Notes: generated by a model not told the origin, from the sequence alone. Positions 50,519-59,928 are shown, counted from the stretch's first letter. The stretch: DNA of 64,000 nucleotides from Pseudomonas koreensis (GCF_025447595.1 NZ_JAOEJU010000012.1:1-64000), one strand, 5' to 3'. A program made the numbers and translations.

Positions 50519-51493
50519 ATGAAAAAAACAGTCCTGGCCTTCAGCCGCATCACCCCCCCCATGATCGAACGCCTGCAACAGGACTTCGACGTCATCGTCC
50601 CCAACCCGAAAAACGGCGACATCAACGCCCAGTTCAACGAAGCCCTGCCCCACACCCACGGCCTGATCGGCGTCGGTCGCAAACTCGGCAAGGCCCAACT
50701 GGAAAACGCCGCGAAACTCGAAGTGGTCTCCAGCGTCTCCGTCGGCTACGACAACTACGACCTCGCCTACTTCAACGAACGCGGGATCATGCTCACCAAC
50801 ACCCCGGACGTCCTCACCGAAAGCACCGCAGACCTGGCCTTCGCCCTGATCATGAGCAGCGCCCGCCGCGTCGCCGAACTGGACGCCTGGACCAAGGCCG
50901 GCCAATGGCAGGCAAGCGTCGGCGCACCGCTATTCGGTTGCGACGTACATGGCAAGACCCTGGGCATCGTCGGCATGGGCAACATCGGCGCCGCCGTCGC
51001 CCGTCGCGGGCGCCTGGGTTTCAACATGCCGATCCTCTACAGCGGCAACAGCCGCAAGACCGCACTGGAACAAGAACTCGGTGCCCAATTCCGCAGCCTT
51101 GATCAGTTGCTGGCCGAAGCGGATTTTGTGTGTCTGGTCGTGCCACTCAGCGACAAGACCCGCCACCTGATCAGCCATCGCGAACTGGCGTTGATGAAGC
51201 CGGACGCGATTCTGGTGAACATCTCCCGTGGCCCGGTCGTCGACGAACCGGCACTGATCGAAGCCCTGCAAAACAACCGCATTCGCGGCGCCGGCCTCGA
51301 CGTCTACGAGAAAGAACCGCTGGCAGAATCGCCGCTGTTCCAGCTGAAAAACGCCGTCACCCTGCCGCATATCGGCTCGGCGACAAATGAAACCCGCGAA
51401 GCCATGGCCAACCGCGCACTGGCCAACCTGCGCAGCGCCCTGCTCGGCGAGCGGCCGCAGGATCTGGTCAATCCGCAGGTCTGGAAGGGCTGA
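50519..51493 (+). CDS. ghrB: D-2-hydroxyacid dehydrogenase, GhrB-type glyoxylate/hydroxypyruvate reductase
   Basis: 324 residues of the D-isomer 2-hydroxyacid dehydrogenase family. NAD(P) site: GIVGMGNIGAAVARRGRLGF; catalytic Arg in VNISRGPVVDEPAL, Glu in GLDVYEKEPLAESPL, His in TLPHIGSATNETREAM. It reduces glyoxylate, hydroxypyruvate or 2-ketogluconate; in Pseudomonas relatives are annotated as 2-ketogluconate reductase, so substrate is not certain. Near its start lie an A7 and a C8 homopolymer. It ends at a bidirectional terminator. Confidence 0.88.
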   Translation: MKKTVLAFSRITPPMIERLQQDFDVIVPNPKNGDINAQFNEALPHTHGLIGVGRKLGKAQLENAAKLEVVSSVSVGYDNYDLAYFNERGIMLTNTPDVLTESTADLAFALIMSSARRVAELDAWTKAGQWQASVGAPLFGCDVHGKTLGIVGMGNIGAAVARRGRLGFNMPILYSGNSRKTALEQELGAQFRSLDQLLAEADFVCLVVPLSDKTRHLISHRELALMKPDAILVNISRGPVVDEPALIEALQNNRIRGAGLDVYEKEPLAESPLFQLKNAVTLPHIGSATNETREAMANRALANLRSALLGERPQDLVNPQVWKG

Positions 51494-51496
51494 CAA

Positions 51497-51532
51497 AAAA
51501 GGGGCAGACGTCGCCAAACGCCTGCCCCTTTT
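51497..51532. terminator. Bidirectional terminator
   Basis: AAAAGGGGCAG (51497-51507) pairs with CTGCCCCTTTT (51522-51532). T-rich flanks on both strands serve ghrB (plus) and the convergent DMT transporter gene (minus). Confidence 0.9.
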
Positions 51533-51545
51533 ACTGCCAGAACAC

Positions 51546-52448
51546 TCAGGCCAGTTTGCCGTGACTCGGCAATGCCGGCGCCTTGGGTTTGCGGAACACC
51601 AGCACATTGCCCAGCATCACCAGCACAAGTCCCGCCAACGCCGGCGCTGTCCATTGATAACCTTCGGCAAAGGCCGAAACGTTCAGCGCCACCACCGGGA
51701 ACAGCACTGTGCAATAAGCTGCGCGCTCCGGCCCCATGCGACCGACCAGCGTCAGGTACGCGGTGAAGCCGATCACCGACCCCGGAATCACCAGATACAG
51801 CAGCGCGCCGATGTAACGCGACGTCCATTCCATCTCGAACGGAATGCCTTTGACCAGACACCACACCGACAACATCGCCGCGCCGTAGGCCATGCCCCAA
51901 GCATTGGTGGTCAGCGGCTTGAGGCCGGCCTTCTGTTGCAGGCTCGACAACATGTTGCCCGCCGAGAAACACAGGGTGCCGCAGAGCGCCAGGCCCAGGC
52001 CGAGCAAGGTTTGCGGAGTGGCGTGATGCCCCGCCAGTTCCGGCCAGAACAACAGGCCCAGGCCGCCCAGCCCCAGCGCCCCGCCCATCAACACATTGCG
52101 TGCGATCCGTTGACCGAAGAAAACCCGCGCATTCAGTGCGTTCCACAACGTTGCGGTTGAAAACACCACCGCCACCAGACCGCTGGGGATCCACTGGCTG
52201 GCGGTCAGGAAACACATGAAGTTGACACAGAACAGGCACAAGCCCTGCGCGACACAGATCAGATGCCCGCGCCGGCTCATCGGTTGCAGGCGACGGCTGA
52301 GCAGCAACAACGCAAACAACACCAGCGCGGCGAGACCGAAGCGATAGACGATCGACACCGGAATCGCCACCACGCCCAGTTGCCATTTAAGGGCGATCCA
52401 GGTGGTGCCCCAGATCAGCACGGTCAACAAATACAACGACAGGTTCAT
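51546..52448 (-). CDS. EamA family DMT transporter
   Basis: 300 residues from the ATG at 52448, with GGAG eight nt upstream; a GTG three codons earlier is less likely. Ten transmembrane helices in two EamA repeats: LSLYLLTVLIWGTTWIALKW opens repeat 1 and LLGLGLALCGTLCFSAGNML opens repeat 2; each ends in a helix beside the Lys/Arg-rich turn. Similar to YedA/RhtA-like metabolite exporters. Substrate is unknown. Divergent from an AraC regulator across ~140 bp. Confidence 0.88.
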   Translation of the reverse strand: MNLSLYLLTVLIWGTTWIALKWQLGVVAIPVSIVYRFGLAALVLFALLLLSRRLQPMSRRGHLICVAQGLCLFCVNFMCFLTASQWIPSGLVAVVFSTATLWNALNARVFFGQRIARNVLMGGALGLGGLGLLFWPELAGHHATPQTLLGLGLALCGTLCFSAGNMLSSLQQKAGLKPLTTNAWGMAYGAAMLSVWCLVKGIPFEMEWTSRYIGALLYLVIPGSVIGFTAYLTLVGRMGPERAAYCTVLFPVVALNVSAFAEGYQWTAPALAGLVLVMLGNVLVFRKPKAPALPSHGKLA

Positions 52449-52587
52449 GGCAGACACTCCTCAATTGGGTTTCAGTGTCCGCCCACGCCCTCCACCCTCG
52501 CTTGCATAAACTTGCGCTTTTGTCGGCGCGCAGGCTGGCAGCGCGAAATCTACGGAGTAGGATGCAAGGCGTTGAAGAGAACCGATC

Positions 52588-53463
52588 ATGGCCGCCATCG
52601 ATACCCTGCAAGTCTTTCAAGCCCTCAACAATTCGCCCAATGCACGCCTTGTGCACAGCGCCGAGTTGGGTGACGGCCTGTCTGCAGCCTTGTGGACCAA
52701 TCACCACGACGCCCAAGAATACGAAGCGCCGAGCCATCACACCCTCTCCTGCTACATCGCCGGCGGCACCGGCACCTTCCGCCGTGGCGAACCCGGCCAC
52801 AAGGGCGGTCCGGACAAGTTGTGCATCCTGCCGGCCGACCACGAATCGGGTTGGGTCATCAACGGCGATATTCGCCTGGCTCACTTGTATTTCAGCGCCG
52901 AACAATTTGCCTTGGGGTGCGTGACGCTGCTGGATCGCGAGCCCCGGGAAATGCAGCTGCGCGAACAGACTTTTCTGGAAGATCCGCAACAGGCCCGACG
53001 GTTTCGCCAGTTACTGACCCTCAATTGGGACGAGCCCGGCGAGCGTCTGCTGACCAGCAGCCTGGCCCACGAATTGATCAGCCATACCCTGTTGAGTCAG
53101 GTCGGCGTACGTCAGGGCTTGCGCCTCAAGGGTGGACTGGCGCCGCATCAGCGCCGGCAACTGGTGGAATTCATCGACAGCCAACTGGCCGAGCCGATCA
53201 GCCTCGGGCAACTGGCGGGGTTGTGTGCGTTATCGGAATACCACTTTGCACGGATGTTTCGGGTGAGCTTCGGTTTGCCGCCGCATCAGTATGTGCTGGC
53301 GCGACGCTTGAGCCGGGCGCGGGAGTTGTTGCGGGGCACGGCGTTGCCGTTGGGGGAGATTGCCCTGGCATGTGGATTTGCCAGTGCCAGCCACTTCACC
53401 AACCGCTTTCGCCAGGTGCTGGGTGGAACGCCCGGCGAGTATCGCCAGGCGTTTTTGCGCTGA
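52588..53463 (+). CDS. AraC family transcriptional regulator
   Basis: 291 residues. The N-terminal cupin-like sensor has HHTLSCYIAGGTGTFRRGEP and CILPADHESGWVINGDIRLA. The C-terminal double HTH (190-290) has ISLGQLAGLCALSEYHFARM, FGLPPHQYVLARRLSRAREL, IALACGFASASHFTNRFRQV and GTPGEYR. It probably regulates the divergent DMT exporter. It ends at the same point as the convergent TonB-receptor gene, with zero gap. Confidence 0.9.
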   Translation: MAAIDTLQVFQALNNSPNARLVHSAELGDGLSAALWTNHHDAQEYEAPSHHTLSCYIAGGTGTFRRGEPGHKGGPDKLCILPADHESGWVINGDIRLAHLYFSAEQFALGCVTLLDREPREMQLREQTFLEDPQQARRFRQLLTLNWDEPGERLLTSSLAHELISHTLLSQVGVRQGLRLKGGLAPHQRRQLVEFIDSQLAEPISLGQLAGLCALSEYHFARMFRVSFGLPPHQYVLARRLSRARELLRGTALPLGEIALACGFASASHFTNRFRQVLGGTPGEYRQAFLR

Positions 53464-55893
53464 TCAGAACTCCAGCGTGCTCGACAACGAAATCTGCCGC
53501 GAGTCGCCCATCGATACGAAGAACCGGCTCGCCGCCGACGTGTAGTAGGTGCGATCAAACAGGTTCTTCACGTTGAGCTGGAACTTGACCTTCTGCCCTT
53601 CGACTTTGGTGTCGTAAGTGGCGAACGCATCGGCCACGGTGTAGCTCGGCAGGTCGAAATCATTCACCGCGTTACCCGCTCGTTCACCGACATACCGCGC
53701 GCCGGCGCCGACCCGAAGTTGATCGCCGCCGATCACGCTGCCGAAGTCGTAGACCGCCGACAGCGAGCCGGTATTCTTCGCCACGTTTTGCAGCTTGTTG
53801 CCTTTGTAGTCCGGATCTTCCGTGACCTCGGCGTCGGTGTAGGCGTAGCTGCCGATCATGCTCCAGCGGTCGCTGAGCTGGCCGGTCAGATCGACTTCCA
53901 GACCACGGGAGCGTACTTCACCGGCGGCGCTGTAGATCGTGGTCGGGCCTTCGGCGTTGGCCACCAGCACGTTGCGTTTCTTGATGTCGAACAAAGCGAT
54001 GTTGCCGGTGATACGACCCGGCATATCCAGACGTGCGCCCAGTTCCCACGACTTGGCTTCTTCCGGCGCGATGCTGCCGTCGAGCACGGTGCTGCTGCCG
54101 CTGAGCGGGGCGATGGTCGAGTTGGGTTTGAACGATTCGGTGTAGCTGCCGTAGAACGACAGTTCGTCGGTGTAGCGATACACCAGACCTGCGCGCGGCA
54201 CCCACTTCTGGCCGTTGCTGTCGGTGTTGGCCTTGAACGGCACGCCTTTGCCGGCGTACTGGTCGTACTCCTGAAAGCGCCCGCCAGCCACCAGAATCCA
54301 CTGGTCGTTGAGGTGGATCGAGTCCTGCAGGAACACCGAATCGCTGCGCAGTTCGTCGGTCTGCGCACTATCGGCGGCGCTGACCGTGGTGCCTTCGACT
54401 TCGCGGCCGTAGACCGGGTTGACGTAGCTGAAGGTGCTCAGGCTTTTCTGGCGGATCAGGTCGGCGCGGTAGATCTTGCGGTACTCATCGTCGACGCCGA
54501 ACACCAGGTCATGCTGCATGCCCAGCACGTTGACCTTGCCTTCGAGGCTGGCGGTGGTGAAACGGTCGGTGCTGATCGCGCCCTGGGTGCCGTCCATACT
54601 GCGGGTCAGGGTGCCTTTTTTGGTGTCGATCGCGGTTACGCGGACCTGGCTGGCGTCGTAGGTTTCGCGGTTCCAGCTGTAGCCGAAATGGGCTTTCCAG
54701 TCGTCGTTGAGTTCGTGATCGGCCTCGAAGTGATAGAGATCCGAGCGCCCTTCCATGTCGTTGAATTTCTCGTCGAGGCGCTCGTTGCGCGAGATATCCA
54801 GCGGATGGTTGGTACGCGGATCGATCAGCGTACCGCGATCAAATGGCGTCAGAAATTCACGATGCTCGTAGGCGAACAACAGCTTGGTGCGCTCGCCGTA
54901 CCAGGCCAGCGACGGCGCGATCAGGGTTTCGCGGTGGGTGCCGAAGTTGCGCCAGTAATCTTCGTCTTCATGATCCAGCACCATGCGATAGGCGAGGCCG
55001 GAATCCCCCAGCGCACCGGTGCTGTCGAACGAGCCACCGCTGCCATTCTTGCCGTCGCCGTAGGTCGAGCCGCGCAGGGTCAGCGCGTTGTACTGGGTCA
55101 GCTCAGGCTTCTTGCTGACCATGTTGACCACGCCGCCCGGGTCCTGAATCCCATAGAGCAGCGACGCCGGCCCCTTGAGCACTTCGACGCGATCCACGGT
55201 CGCGTTCATGCCACGGCCCTGCACCACCGGCATGCCGTCGCGCATGATCGAGCCGTTGCGGTTATCGCCGAAGCCGCGGGTCATCACCGAATCCTGAGTG
55301 CTGCCCAGCGTGTTGCCCTGGGTGATGCCGCTGACGTTGGCCAGTGCATCATCAAGATTGCGCGGTGCCTGGTCGCGAATGACCTGGGCCGGGATCACGT
55401 TGACGGTCTGGGGGATTTCCTGAAGCGAAGCGGAAGAGCGCATCACCGAACTGGTTTCCGGTGGCTGGTAGCTCATTGGCTGGTTAACCATCGAGGTGAT
55501 GGTAGTCGCGCCGAGGTTCAATGCGCCTGCGGTCGGTTGCGGTTCGAGCGCCAGGGTATGGCTGTCGGTGCGGCGGAAGGTCAGGCCGGAGCCGGTGAGC
55601 AGACGTTGCAGCGCCTGTTCGGCACTCATCTGGCCGTTGATCGCTGGAGCGGTCAGGCCGTAAGGCGCTTCATCGGTGTAGACCACGCTCTGACCGGTGA
55701 CGCGGCTGAAATCGCTCAGGGCCTGAGGCAAGGGCTTGGCGGCCAGGGAAAAACTGAACTGCTTTTGTGGCTGACTGCTGACGGATTCAGCGGCCAGCGC
55801 CACGCTCATCGGCAACAGCGCCAATGCCGAAAAACTCAAGGCCGAAACGCCTAACCACTGTTTGACCGAACCCGATTTTGCCCTGGACTTCAT
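53464..55893 (-). CDS. TonB-dependent siderophore receptor with STN signalling domain (FoxA/FiuA-like)
   Basis: 809 residues. The signal peptide ends around SVALAA. The STN domain (~45-115) has FSLAAKPLPQALSDFSRVTG and QMSAEQALQRLLTGSGLTFR, which contacts FecR-type anti-sigma proteins. The plug starts near 150 (EIPQTVNVIPAQVIRDQ; GFGDNRNGSIMRDGMPVVQG), and the 22-strand barrel ends STLEF with terminal Phe. Resembles hydroxamate siderophore receptors of the FoxA/FiuA type; ligand is not proven. It is the last gene of the minus-strand operon with sigma factor, FecR and PepSY protein, so it is auto-induced by its ligand. Confidence 0.9.
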   Translation of the reverse strand: MKSRAKSGSVKQWLGVSALSFSALALLPMSVALAAESVSSQPQKQFSFSLAAKPLPQALSDFSRVTGQSVVYTDEAPYGLTAPAINGQMSAEQALQRLLTGSGLTFRRTDSHTLALEPQPTAGALNLGATTITSMVNQPMSYQPPETSSVMRSSASLQEIPQTVNVIPAQVIRDQAPRNLDDALANVSGITQGNTLGSTQDSVMTRGFGDNRNGSIMRDGMPVVQGRGMNATVDRVEVLKGPASLLYGIQDPGGVVNMVSKKPELTQYNALTLRGSTYGDGKNGSGGSFDSTGALGDSGLAYRMVLDHEDEDYWRNFGTHRETLIAPSLAWYGERTKLLFAYEHREFLTPFDRGTLIDPRTNHPLDISRNERLDEKFNDMEGRSDLYHFEADHELNDDWKAHFGYSWNRETYDASQVRVTAIDTKKGTLTRSMDGTQGAISTDRFTTASLEGKVNVLGMQHDLVFGVDDEYRKIYRADLIRQKSLSTFSYVNPVYGREVEGTTVSAADSAQTDELRSDSVFLQDSIHLNDQWILVAGGRFQEYDQYAGKGVPFKANTDSNGQKWVPRAGLVYRYTDELSFYGSYTESFKPNSTIAPLSGSSTVLDGSIAPEEAKSWELGARLDMPGRITGNIALFDIKKRNVLVANAEGPTTIYSAAGEVRSRGLEVDLTGQLSDRWSMIGSYAYTDAEVTEDPDYKGNKLQNVAKNTGSLSAVYDFGSVIGGDQLRVGAGARYVGERAGNAVNDFDLPSYTVADAFATYDTKVEGQKVKFQLNVKNLFDRTYYTSAASRFFVSMGDSRQISLSSTLEF

Positions 55894-56018
55894 TGCTCAT
55901 GACCTGTGTAGAACCGCAACGGATGCGAATGACTCGCAGTTTCAGTCACTACACGGATGGCGTCCGGGTTTACCTCACTACAAAGTTGAAAATATTTTCG
56001 TCGTCGCTGCCGACGCCT

Positions 56019-56082
56019 TTGCGAGCAAGCTCACTCCGACCTTGGAATGCACTCCCTGTGGGAGCGAGCTTGCTCGCGAAGG
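56019..56082. repeat. REP doublet, one arm degenerate
   Basis: Ttgcgagcaagctcactccg (mutated copy) faces cctgtgggagcgagcttgct, ending cgcgaagg. It lies in the gap between the FecR gene and the receptor gene, which makes it a possible attenuator in that operon. Confidence 0.8.
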
Positions 56083-56093
56083 GGCCAGCAAAG

Positions 56094-57083
56094 TCAGCGA
56101 AGAATGATCAGATGCCCCAGCACTTGATGCTGCTCGAATCCGAGAACCCCTTGCAGCGAATTCAACACGGCTTGTGGATCCTTGCTCGGAAAGCTGCCGC
56201 TGACCTTGCGCGCGCCCAGTTCGTCGTTGAGCAGCAAGATCCGTCCGGGGTAATAGCGGCGAAGATCCTGCACCACATCGGCCAGTGTCGACTTGTAGTA
56301 AGTCAGCCAGCCCTGGCGCCACGCCAGTTGTGCTTCGCTGTCCACGGCGTGAAGTTTTTCTGCGGTGCCTGCGCCGTACGCCACTTGCTGGCCGGCGGTG
56401 AGAATCTGCTGCTCGGCATCCCGCGCTGCCGTCACGCCGACGCGTCCGGACAACACCGTCACCTGCGCACCCTGAGGTTGCAGGCGTACTTCGAACTGCG
56501 TGCCCAACACTCGCGCCTGACCTTTCTCGGCCTCGACCACAAAAGGATCGCCTGTGTGAGTCACGCTGAAAAATCCGGCGCCGCGGCGCAATTGCACATG
56601 CCGCTCGCCGTGACTGAAATCCACGGCGATGGCGCTGTCGGCGTCCAGCGTCACCTGCGATTGATCGGCCAGGGTCACGGTGCGGATCTCGCCGGGCGCC
56701 GACACGTAATCGGCGCCCAGATCATCGATCCAGCGTTGCGGTTGCCAACCCGTCCCGAGGCTGATCATCAGCAGCAGACAGGCCGCCATCGCCAGCGCAC
56801 CAGTCCAGCGTCGAATCGGTACACGGCGCGGCCGGTCCATCGCATTGAGCAAACCCTGCAACGCCAACGCGTCTTCATCGGCCAGAGTGCGCGCCGGCCC
56901 TTCGCTCAATTCCCACACCACCTGCGCCTGGGCGTAGGCCTCGGCGTGAGCTGGATCGGCGTGCAGCCATTGACTGAAGGTCAGTTGATCACCGGTGCTC
57001 GGGCGGTCATGCAGCAGACTCAGCCAGGCGAAAGCGGCCTGTTCCTGAGCGGGCGTCGGGATGACGCGGTCGGTGTTGTTCAC
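56094..57083 (-). CDS. FecR family anti-sigma/sigma-regulator protein
   Basis: 329 residues. The cytosolic N-terminus binds sigma (QEQAAFAWLSLLHDRPSTGD; LTFSQWLHADPAHAEAYAQA), then one membrane helix (ALAMAACLLLMISLGTGW, ~95-112), then the periplasmic FecR domain (YVSAPGEIRTVTLADQSQVT, RVLGTQFEVRLQPQGAQVTV, AQLAWRQGWLTYY). It senses the STN domain of the receptor. Start overlaps the sigma gene stop by 4 bp, so they are co-translated. Confidence 0.92.
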   Translation of the reverse strand: MNNTDRVIPTPAQEQAAFAWLSLLHDRPSTGDQLTFSQWLHADPAHAEAYAQAQVVWELSEGPARTLADEDALALQGLLNAMDRPRRVPIRRWTGALAMAACLLLMISLGTGWQPQRWIDDLGADYVSAPGEIRTVTLADQSQVTLDADSAIAVDFSHGERHVQLRRGAGFFSVTHTGDPFVVEAEKGQARVLGTQFEVRLQPQGAQVTVLSGRVGVTAARDAEQQILTAGQQVAYGAGTAEKLHAVDSEAQLAWRQGWLTYYKSTLADVVQDLRRYYPGRILLLNDELGARKVSGSFPSKDPQAVLNSLQGVLGFEQHQVLGHLIILR

Positions 57084-57646
57084 GGTGCTTTCCCTGGCAG
57101 GCGTGGCGCGGGTTCGCGCAGGCTGGCCTTGCAGGCCTCGAGGGCGCGCATCATATGTTTTTCCACGGCGCTTTGGGACAGGCCCATGGCTTTGGCGATC
57201 TCGGCGTACTTGCGCCCGTGGATGCGATTGAGCAAAAAGATCTGCCGCGTGCGCTCGGGCAACGCGCGCAACGCCGCTTCAACATGGCGCAAATCGTTGC
57301 CCGCTTCGAGCGCCGCCTGCGGTTCGCTGGCGCTGCTGTCCGGCTCGTCCGGTTGCCAGCCTTCGTTGACCCGCACCCGCGCGCCTTCGCTGCGCAAATG
57401 ATCGATGGCGATATTGCCGGCACAACGCAACAGATAAGTGCTGAGTTCTTCGACCTGCACCAGCGGCCGACGCCAGAATCGCAGAAACAGATCCTGCACC
57501 AGATCCGCTGCCGTCGCCCGGCAACCGACGCGCCGGCTCACCAACGCTTCCATCTGCGAACGCTGGGACAGGAACACCTGAAGAAAATGCGCACGGGCGC
57601 CATGGGGTTCGCCGTCGCGGTGCTCGGGAGGATGGCCGATCAGCAT
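57080..57646 (-). CDS. ECF RNA polymerase sigma factor, FecI-like
   Basis: 188 residues. Region 2: RSQMEALVSRRVGCRATAAD, with LVQDLFLRFWRRP; region 4: RALPERTRQIFLLNRIHGRK and YAEIAKAMGLSQSAVEKHMM. An iron-starvation sigma that drives the receptor gene when FecR signals ligand binding. It follows DUF3325 by 1 bp, unlike the usual promoter-proximal position, so the PepSY group seems to be co-transcribed upstream. Confidence 0.92.
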   Translation of the reverse strand: MLIGHPPEHRDGEPHGARAHFLQVFLSQRSQMEALVSRRVGCRATAADLVQDLFLRFWRRPLVQVEELSTYLLRCAGNIAIDHLRSEGARVRVNEGWQPDEPDSSASEPQAALEAGNDLRHVEAALRALPERTRQIFLLNRIHGRKYAEIAKAMGLSQSAVEKHMMRALEACKASLREPAPRLPGKAP

Positions 57647-57647
57647 G

Positions 57648-57974
57648 TCAGTTCAATGCCCACGCAGCGACCGGACTGGCGAGCAGGCTCAGTCCGGCCA
57701 TGGTCAAAGCCAGACGTGGGCGATAGGGCAGCAACAGCACCAGAGTCAGCGCGCTGAGCATCAACACCGCGCACCAGTCGACCAGACCAAAACTCCAGCC
57801 CTTCTCGGAAACCGCTGCCCAGAGCGACAGCCCCAGCAACAACCAGCCTGCGAGTTTCAGACCCTGCCGACGGCGAACCGAAGGTTTGTGATCCAGCAGC
57901 TCTTCGTGATGCCGGGGCATCGCCAGGCACAGCGCCGTGAAAGCGGAATAACAGAGCAGCAGCGCCAACAGCAT
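57648..57974 (-). CDS. DUF3325 membrane protein
   Basis: 108 residues, three to four hydrophobic helices (LLALLLCYSAFTALCLAMPR; LKLAGWLLLGLSLWAAVSEK; DWCAVLMLSALTLVLLLPYR; LALTMAGLSLLASPVAAWAL). DUF3325 proteins are found with PepSY and DUF3649 proteins in siderophore-uptake clusters. Function is unknown. Directly adjacent to the PepSY stop and the sigma start. Confidence 0.85.
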   Translation of the reverse strand: MLLALLLCYSAFTALCLAMPRHHEELLDHKPSVRRRQGLKLAGWLLLGLSLWAAVSEKGWSFGLVDWCAVLMLSALTLVLLLPYRPRLALTMAGLSLLASPVAAWALN

Positions 57975-59564
57975 TCAGTTCGCCCCTTGCTCAAGGGTGA
58001 TCGGCCGGGCCTTTTCGCGGGCTGGTTTCTTCACGCTGACGGCGTGTCCGGCACGCTGCATTTTCCGCGCGGCCCAGGCGAGGAAGAGGCCACTGCCCAG
58101 ACACGTCAGGTCGAAACCGGCCAAGATCCAGTCGCCTTCGGGCACTGTCACGCCGAGGTGATACGGGGAGGTCAAACCATTAAGAAGCGGCACCGTGACA
58201 AACAGCGCGGCCCCCAGTGACAGCTGTTCGACCCAGGCCTTTCGCCCCGGCCGCAACATGGCGTGCACCACGCTCAAGCCCCAGGTGATGAAGAACGCGT
58301 TCACTTCCCAATCGCCACGCCCGGCCAGACTCACTGGCAGCAGACGATTGGCCCAGAAGAACACGGCGACCGCTGCCACCAGTCCGGCCATGCTGGCAAT
58401 GTTCAGCACTTCCACCAGCCGCAACTCGAAAGGCATCCCACCGGTCTTGGCGTGTTTGAGCTGACGCTTGCCGAGCCAGATCACCAGCCCGGTGCCGATC
58501 ATCGCCGTGCCCGCCAGACCACAGATGAAATACAGCCAGCGCAACACCGGCCCGGCAAAGTGGCCCATGTGCAAGCCGTAGAAACTGCCGGCAACTGCCA
58601 TCGCTATCGGCTGATCAGGTGTCGTGCCGATGACCTGCCCGCTGACACCGTTGAAAGTCACGGCGCTGCCGGAATCGGTCACCACACGGTCGGAGCCCGC
58701 GCGGGACATCACCACGCAGGCGTTGGCATCTCCCGGATTGAACACGCTGATGCGCCCGACATGCCCGCCCGACCATTGTTCGCTGGCCGCCAGCAACAGG
58801 GGCGCCAGCGGTGCCACTGCCGCCGGTTGATTCGCGCGTTCAGGAATGCTCGACTCTGGAAACACCTCGTCGTAAAACGCCCGGGCGTTGTTGCCATAAG
58901 AGGCAAGGATGCTCGCCGGCATTACCATCGACATGAAGATCACCAGACTGCTGTAGGTGATCATCAGATGAAACGGCAGCACCAGCACACCCACCGCGTT
59001 GTGCCCGTCGAGCCACGAACGCTGGCCCTTGCGCGGGCGGAAGGTGAAGAAGTCCTTGAAGATTTTCTTGTGGGTGATGATCCCGGTGATCAGCGCGACG
59101 AACATCACCATCGCGGCGATGGTCGAGAGCCAGCGGCCCCAGGGGTAAGGCATTTGCAACTGGAAATGGAAGCGGTAGAAAAACTCCCCGCCCATGCTTT
59201 CCCGGGGCTGCACTTCGGCACCGGTCTGCGCGTCGAGGGTCTTGCGAGTGAATGCGCCGCGCTCGCCCGGTCTGGCTGGCGTCTGCTGCCAGCCCACGCT
59301 CAGACCGGGATCGCGGGCGTCGGGCAGGCCAATGATCCAGCGCGAAGCGTCGGGGGCTTGTTGTTGCAGATACTGCTGGGCCAGCGTCAGGCTTTTTTCG
59401 GCATCCAATGGGTGCGCCTGGATTTCCGGCTGCATCCAGTGAGTGGTTTCATCCTTGAAATAGGCCAGGGTTCCGGTGAGGAAAATCGCGAACAACAGCC
59501 AGCCGAAAACCAGCCCTGTCCACGTATGCAGCCAGGCCATCGCCTGACGGAAGCCCTCTTTCAT
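57975..59564 (-). CDS. PepSY-associated membrane protein (FoxB/PiuB-like siderophore reductase candidate)
   Basis: 529 residues from the ATG at 59564 (MKEGFRQAMAWLHTWTGLVF), overlapping the DUF3649 stop by 4 bp. Four or more membrane helices with the PepSY_TM pattern: AMAWLHTWTGLVFGWLLFAI, FRFHFQLQMPYPWGRWLSTI, WLDGHNAVGVLVLPFHLMIT and YGLHMGHFAGPVLRWLYFIC. The paired His near helices suggest haem ligands. Homologues such as FoxB have been linked to reductive iron release from siderophores in the periplasm. Confidence 0.88.
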   Translation of the reverse strand: MKEGFRQAMAWLHTWTGLVFGWLLFAIFLTGTLAYFKDETTHWMQPEIQAHPLDAEKSLTLAQQYLQQQAPDASRWIIGLPDARDPGLSVGWQQTPARPGERGAFTRKTLDAQTGAEVQPRESMGGEFFYRFHFQLQMPYPWGRWLSTIAAMVMFVALITGIITHKKIFKDFFTFRPRKGQRSWLDGHNAVGVLVLPFHLMITYSSLVIFMSMVMPASILASYGNNARAFYDEVFPESSIPERANQPAAVAPLAPLLLAASEQWSGGHVGRISVFNPGDANACVVMSRAGSDRVVTDSGSAVTFNGVSGQVIGTTPDQPIAMAVAGSFYGLHMGHFAGPVLRWLYFICGLAGTAMIGTGLVIWLGKRQLKHAKTGGMPFELRLVEVLNIASMAGLVAAVAVFFWANRLLPVSLAGRGDWEVNAFFITWGLSVVHAMLRPGRKAWVEQLSLGAALFVTVPLLNGLTSPYHLGVTVPEGDWILAGFDLTCLGSGLFLAWAARKMQRAGHAVSVKKPAREKARPITLEQGAN

Positions 59565-59866
59565 GCCAGCCCCAGACCGCGTGCAGCCCCGGAAACGGTC
59601 GCCAGGATCACGCTCGGCACCAGCAGACCGACCCACGCCGACCACGCCGTGCGGCAGGCGAAACACCAGAGCACCGCCACCAGATAGACCAGGAACGAGA
59701 CAGTCATGCCGGTGATGACCGCTTCGGCGCGGTTCAGCGGCAGCCACAGCGTCAGCGTGACACTGGCCAGCGCCGCGACCAGATAGCCGCCAAACACCGC
59801 CGCGAGCACCCGCGAAGTGACGGCCAGACGATAGGACATGGGAAGTGCGGCGAGTTTGGCTTTCAT
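59561..59866 (-). CDS. DUF3649 membrane protein
   Basis: 101 residues, three hydrophobic helices: SRVLAAVFGGYLVAALASVT, ITGMTVSFLVYLVAVLWCFA and WVGLLVPSVILATVSGAARG. Small partner of PepSY proteins in siderophore-uptake clusters; function is unknown. First gene of the six-gene minus-strand unit, 63 bp from the nearest Fur-box-like site. Confidence 0.85.
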   Translation of the reverse strand: MKAKLAALPMSYRLAVTSRVLAAVFGGYLVAALASVTLTLWLPLNRAEAVITGMTVSFLVYLVAVLWCFACRTAWSAWVGLLVPSVILATVSGAARGLGLA

Positions 59867-59928
59867 GTTTCGACCCTGAAACGGTTAACGCCCGGCCAAC
59901 ACGCCGAACGACAGGCGAGCAATATTAA

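Noticed and set aside
53719..55854. 711-codon plus-strand frame opposite the siderophore receptor
   Set aside because: It is a shadow of a clear TonB-dependent receptor; composition and lack of domains argue against coding.
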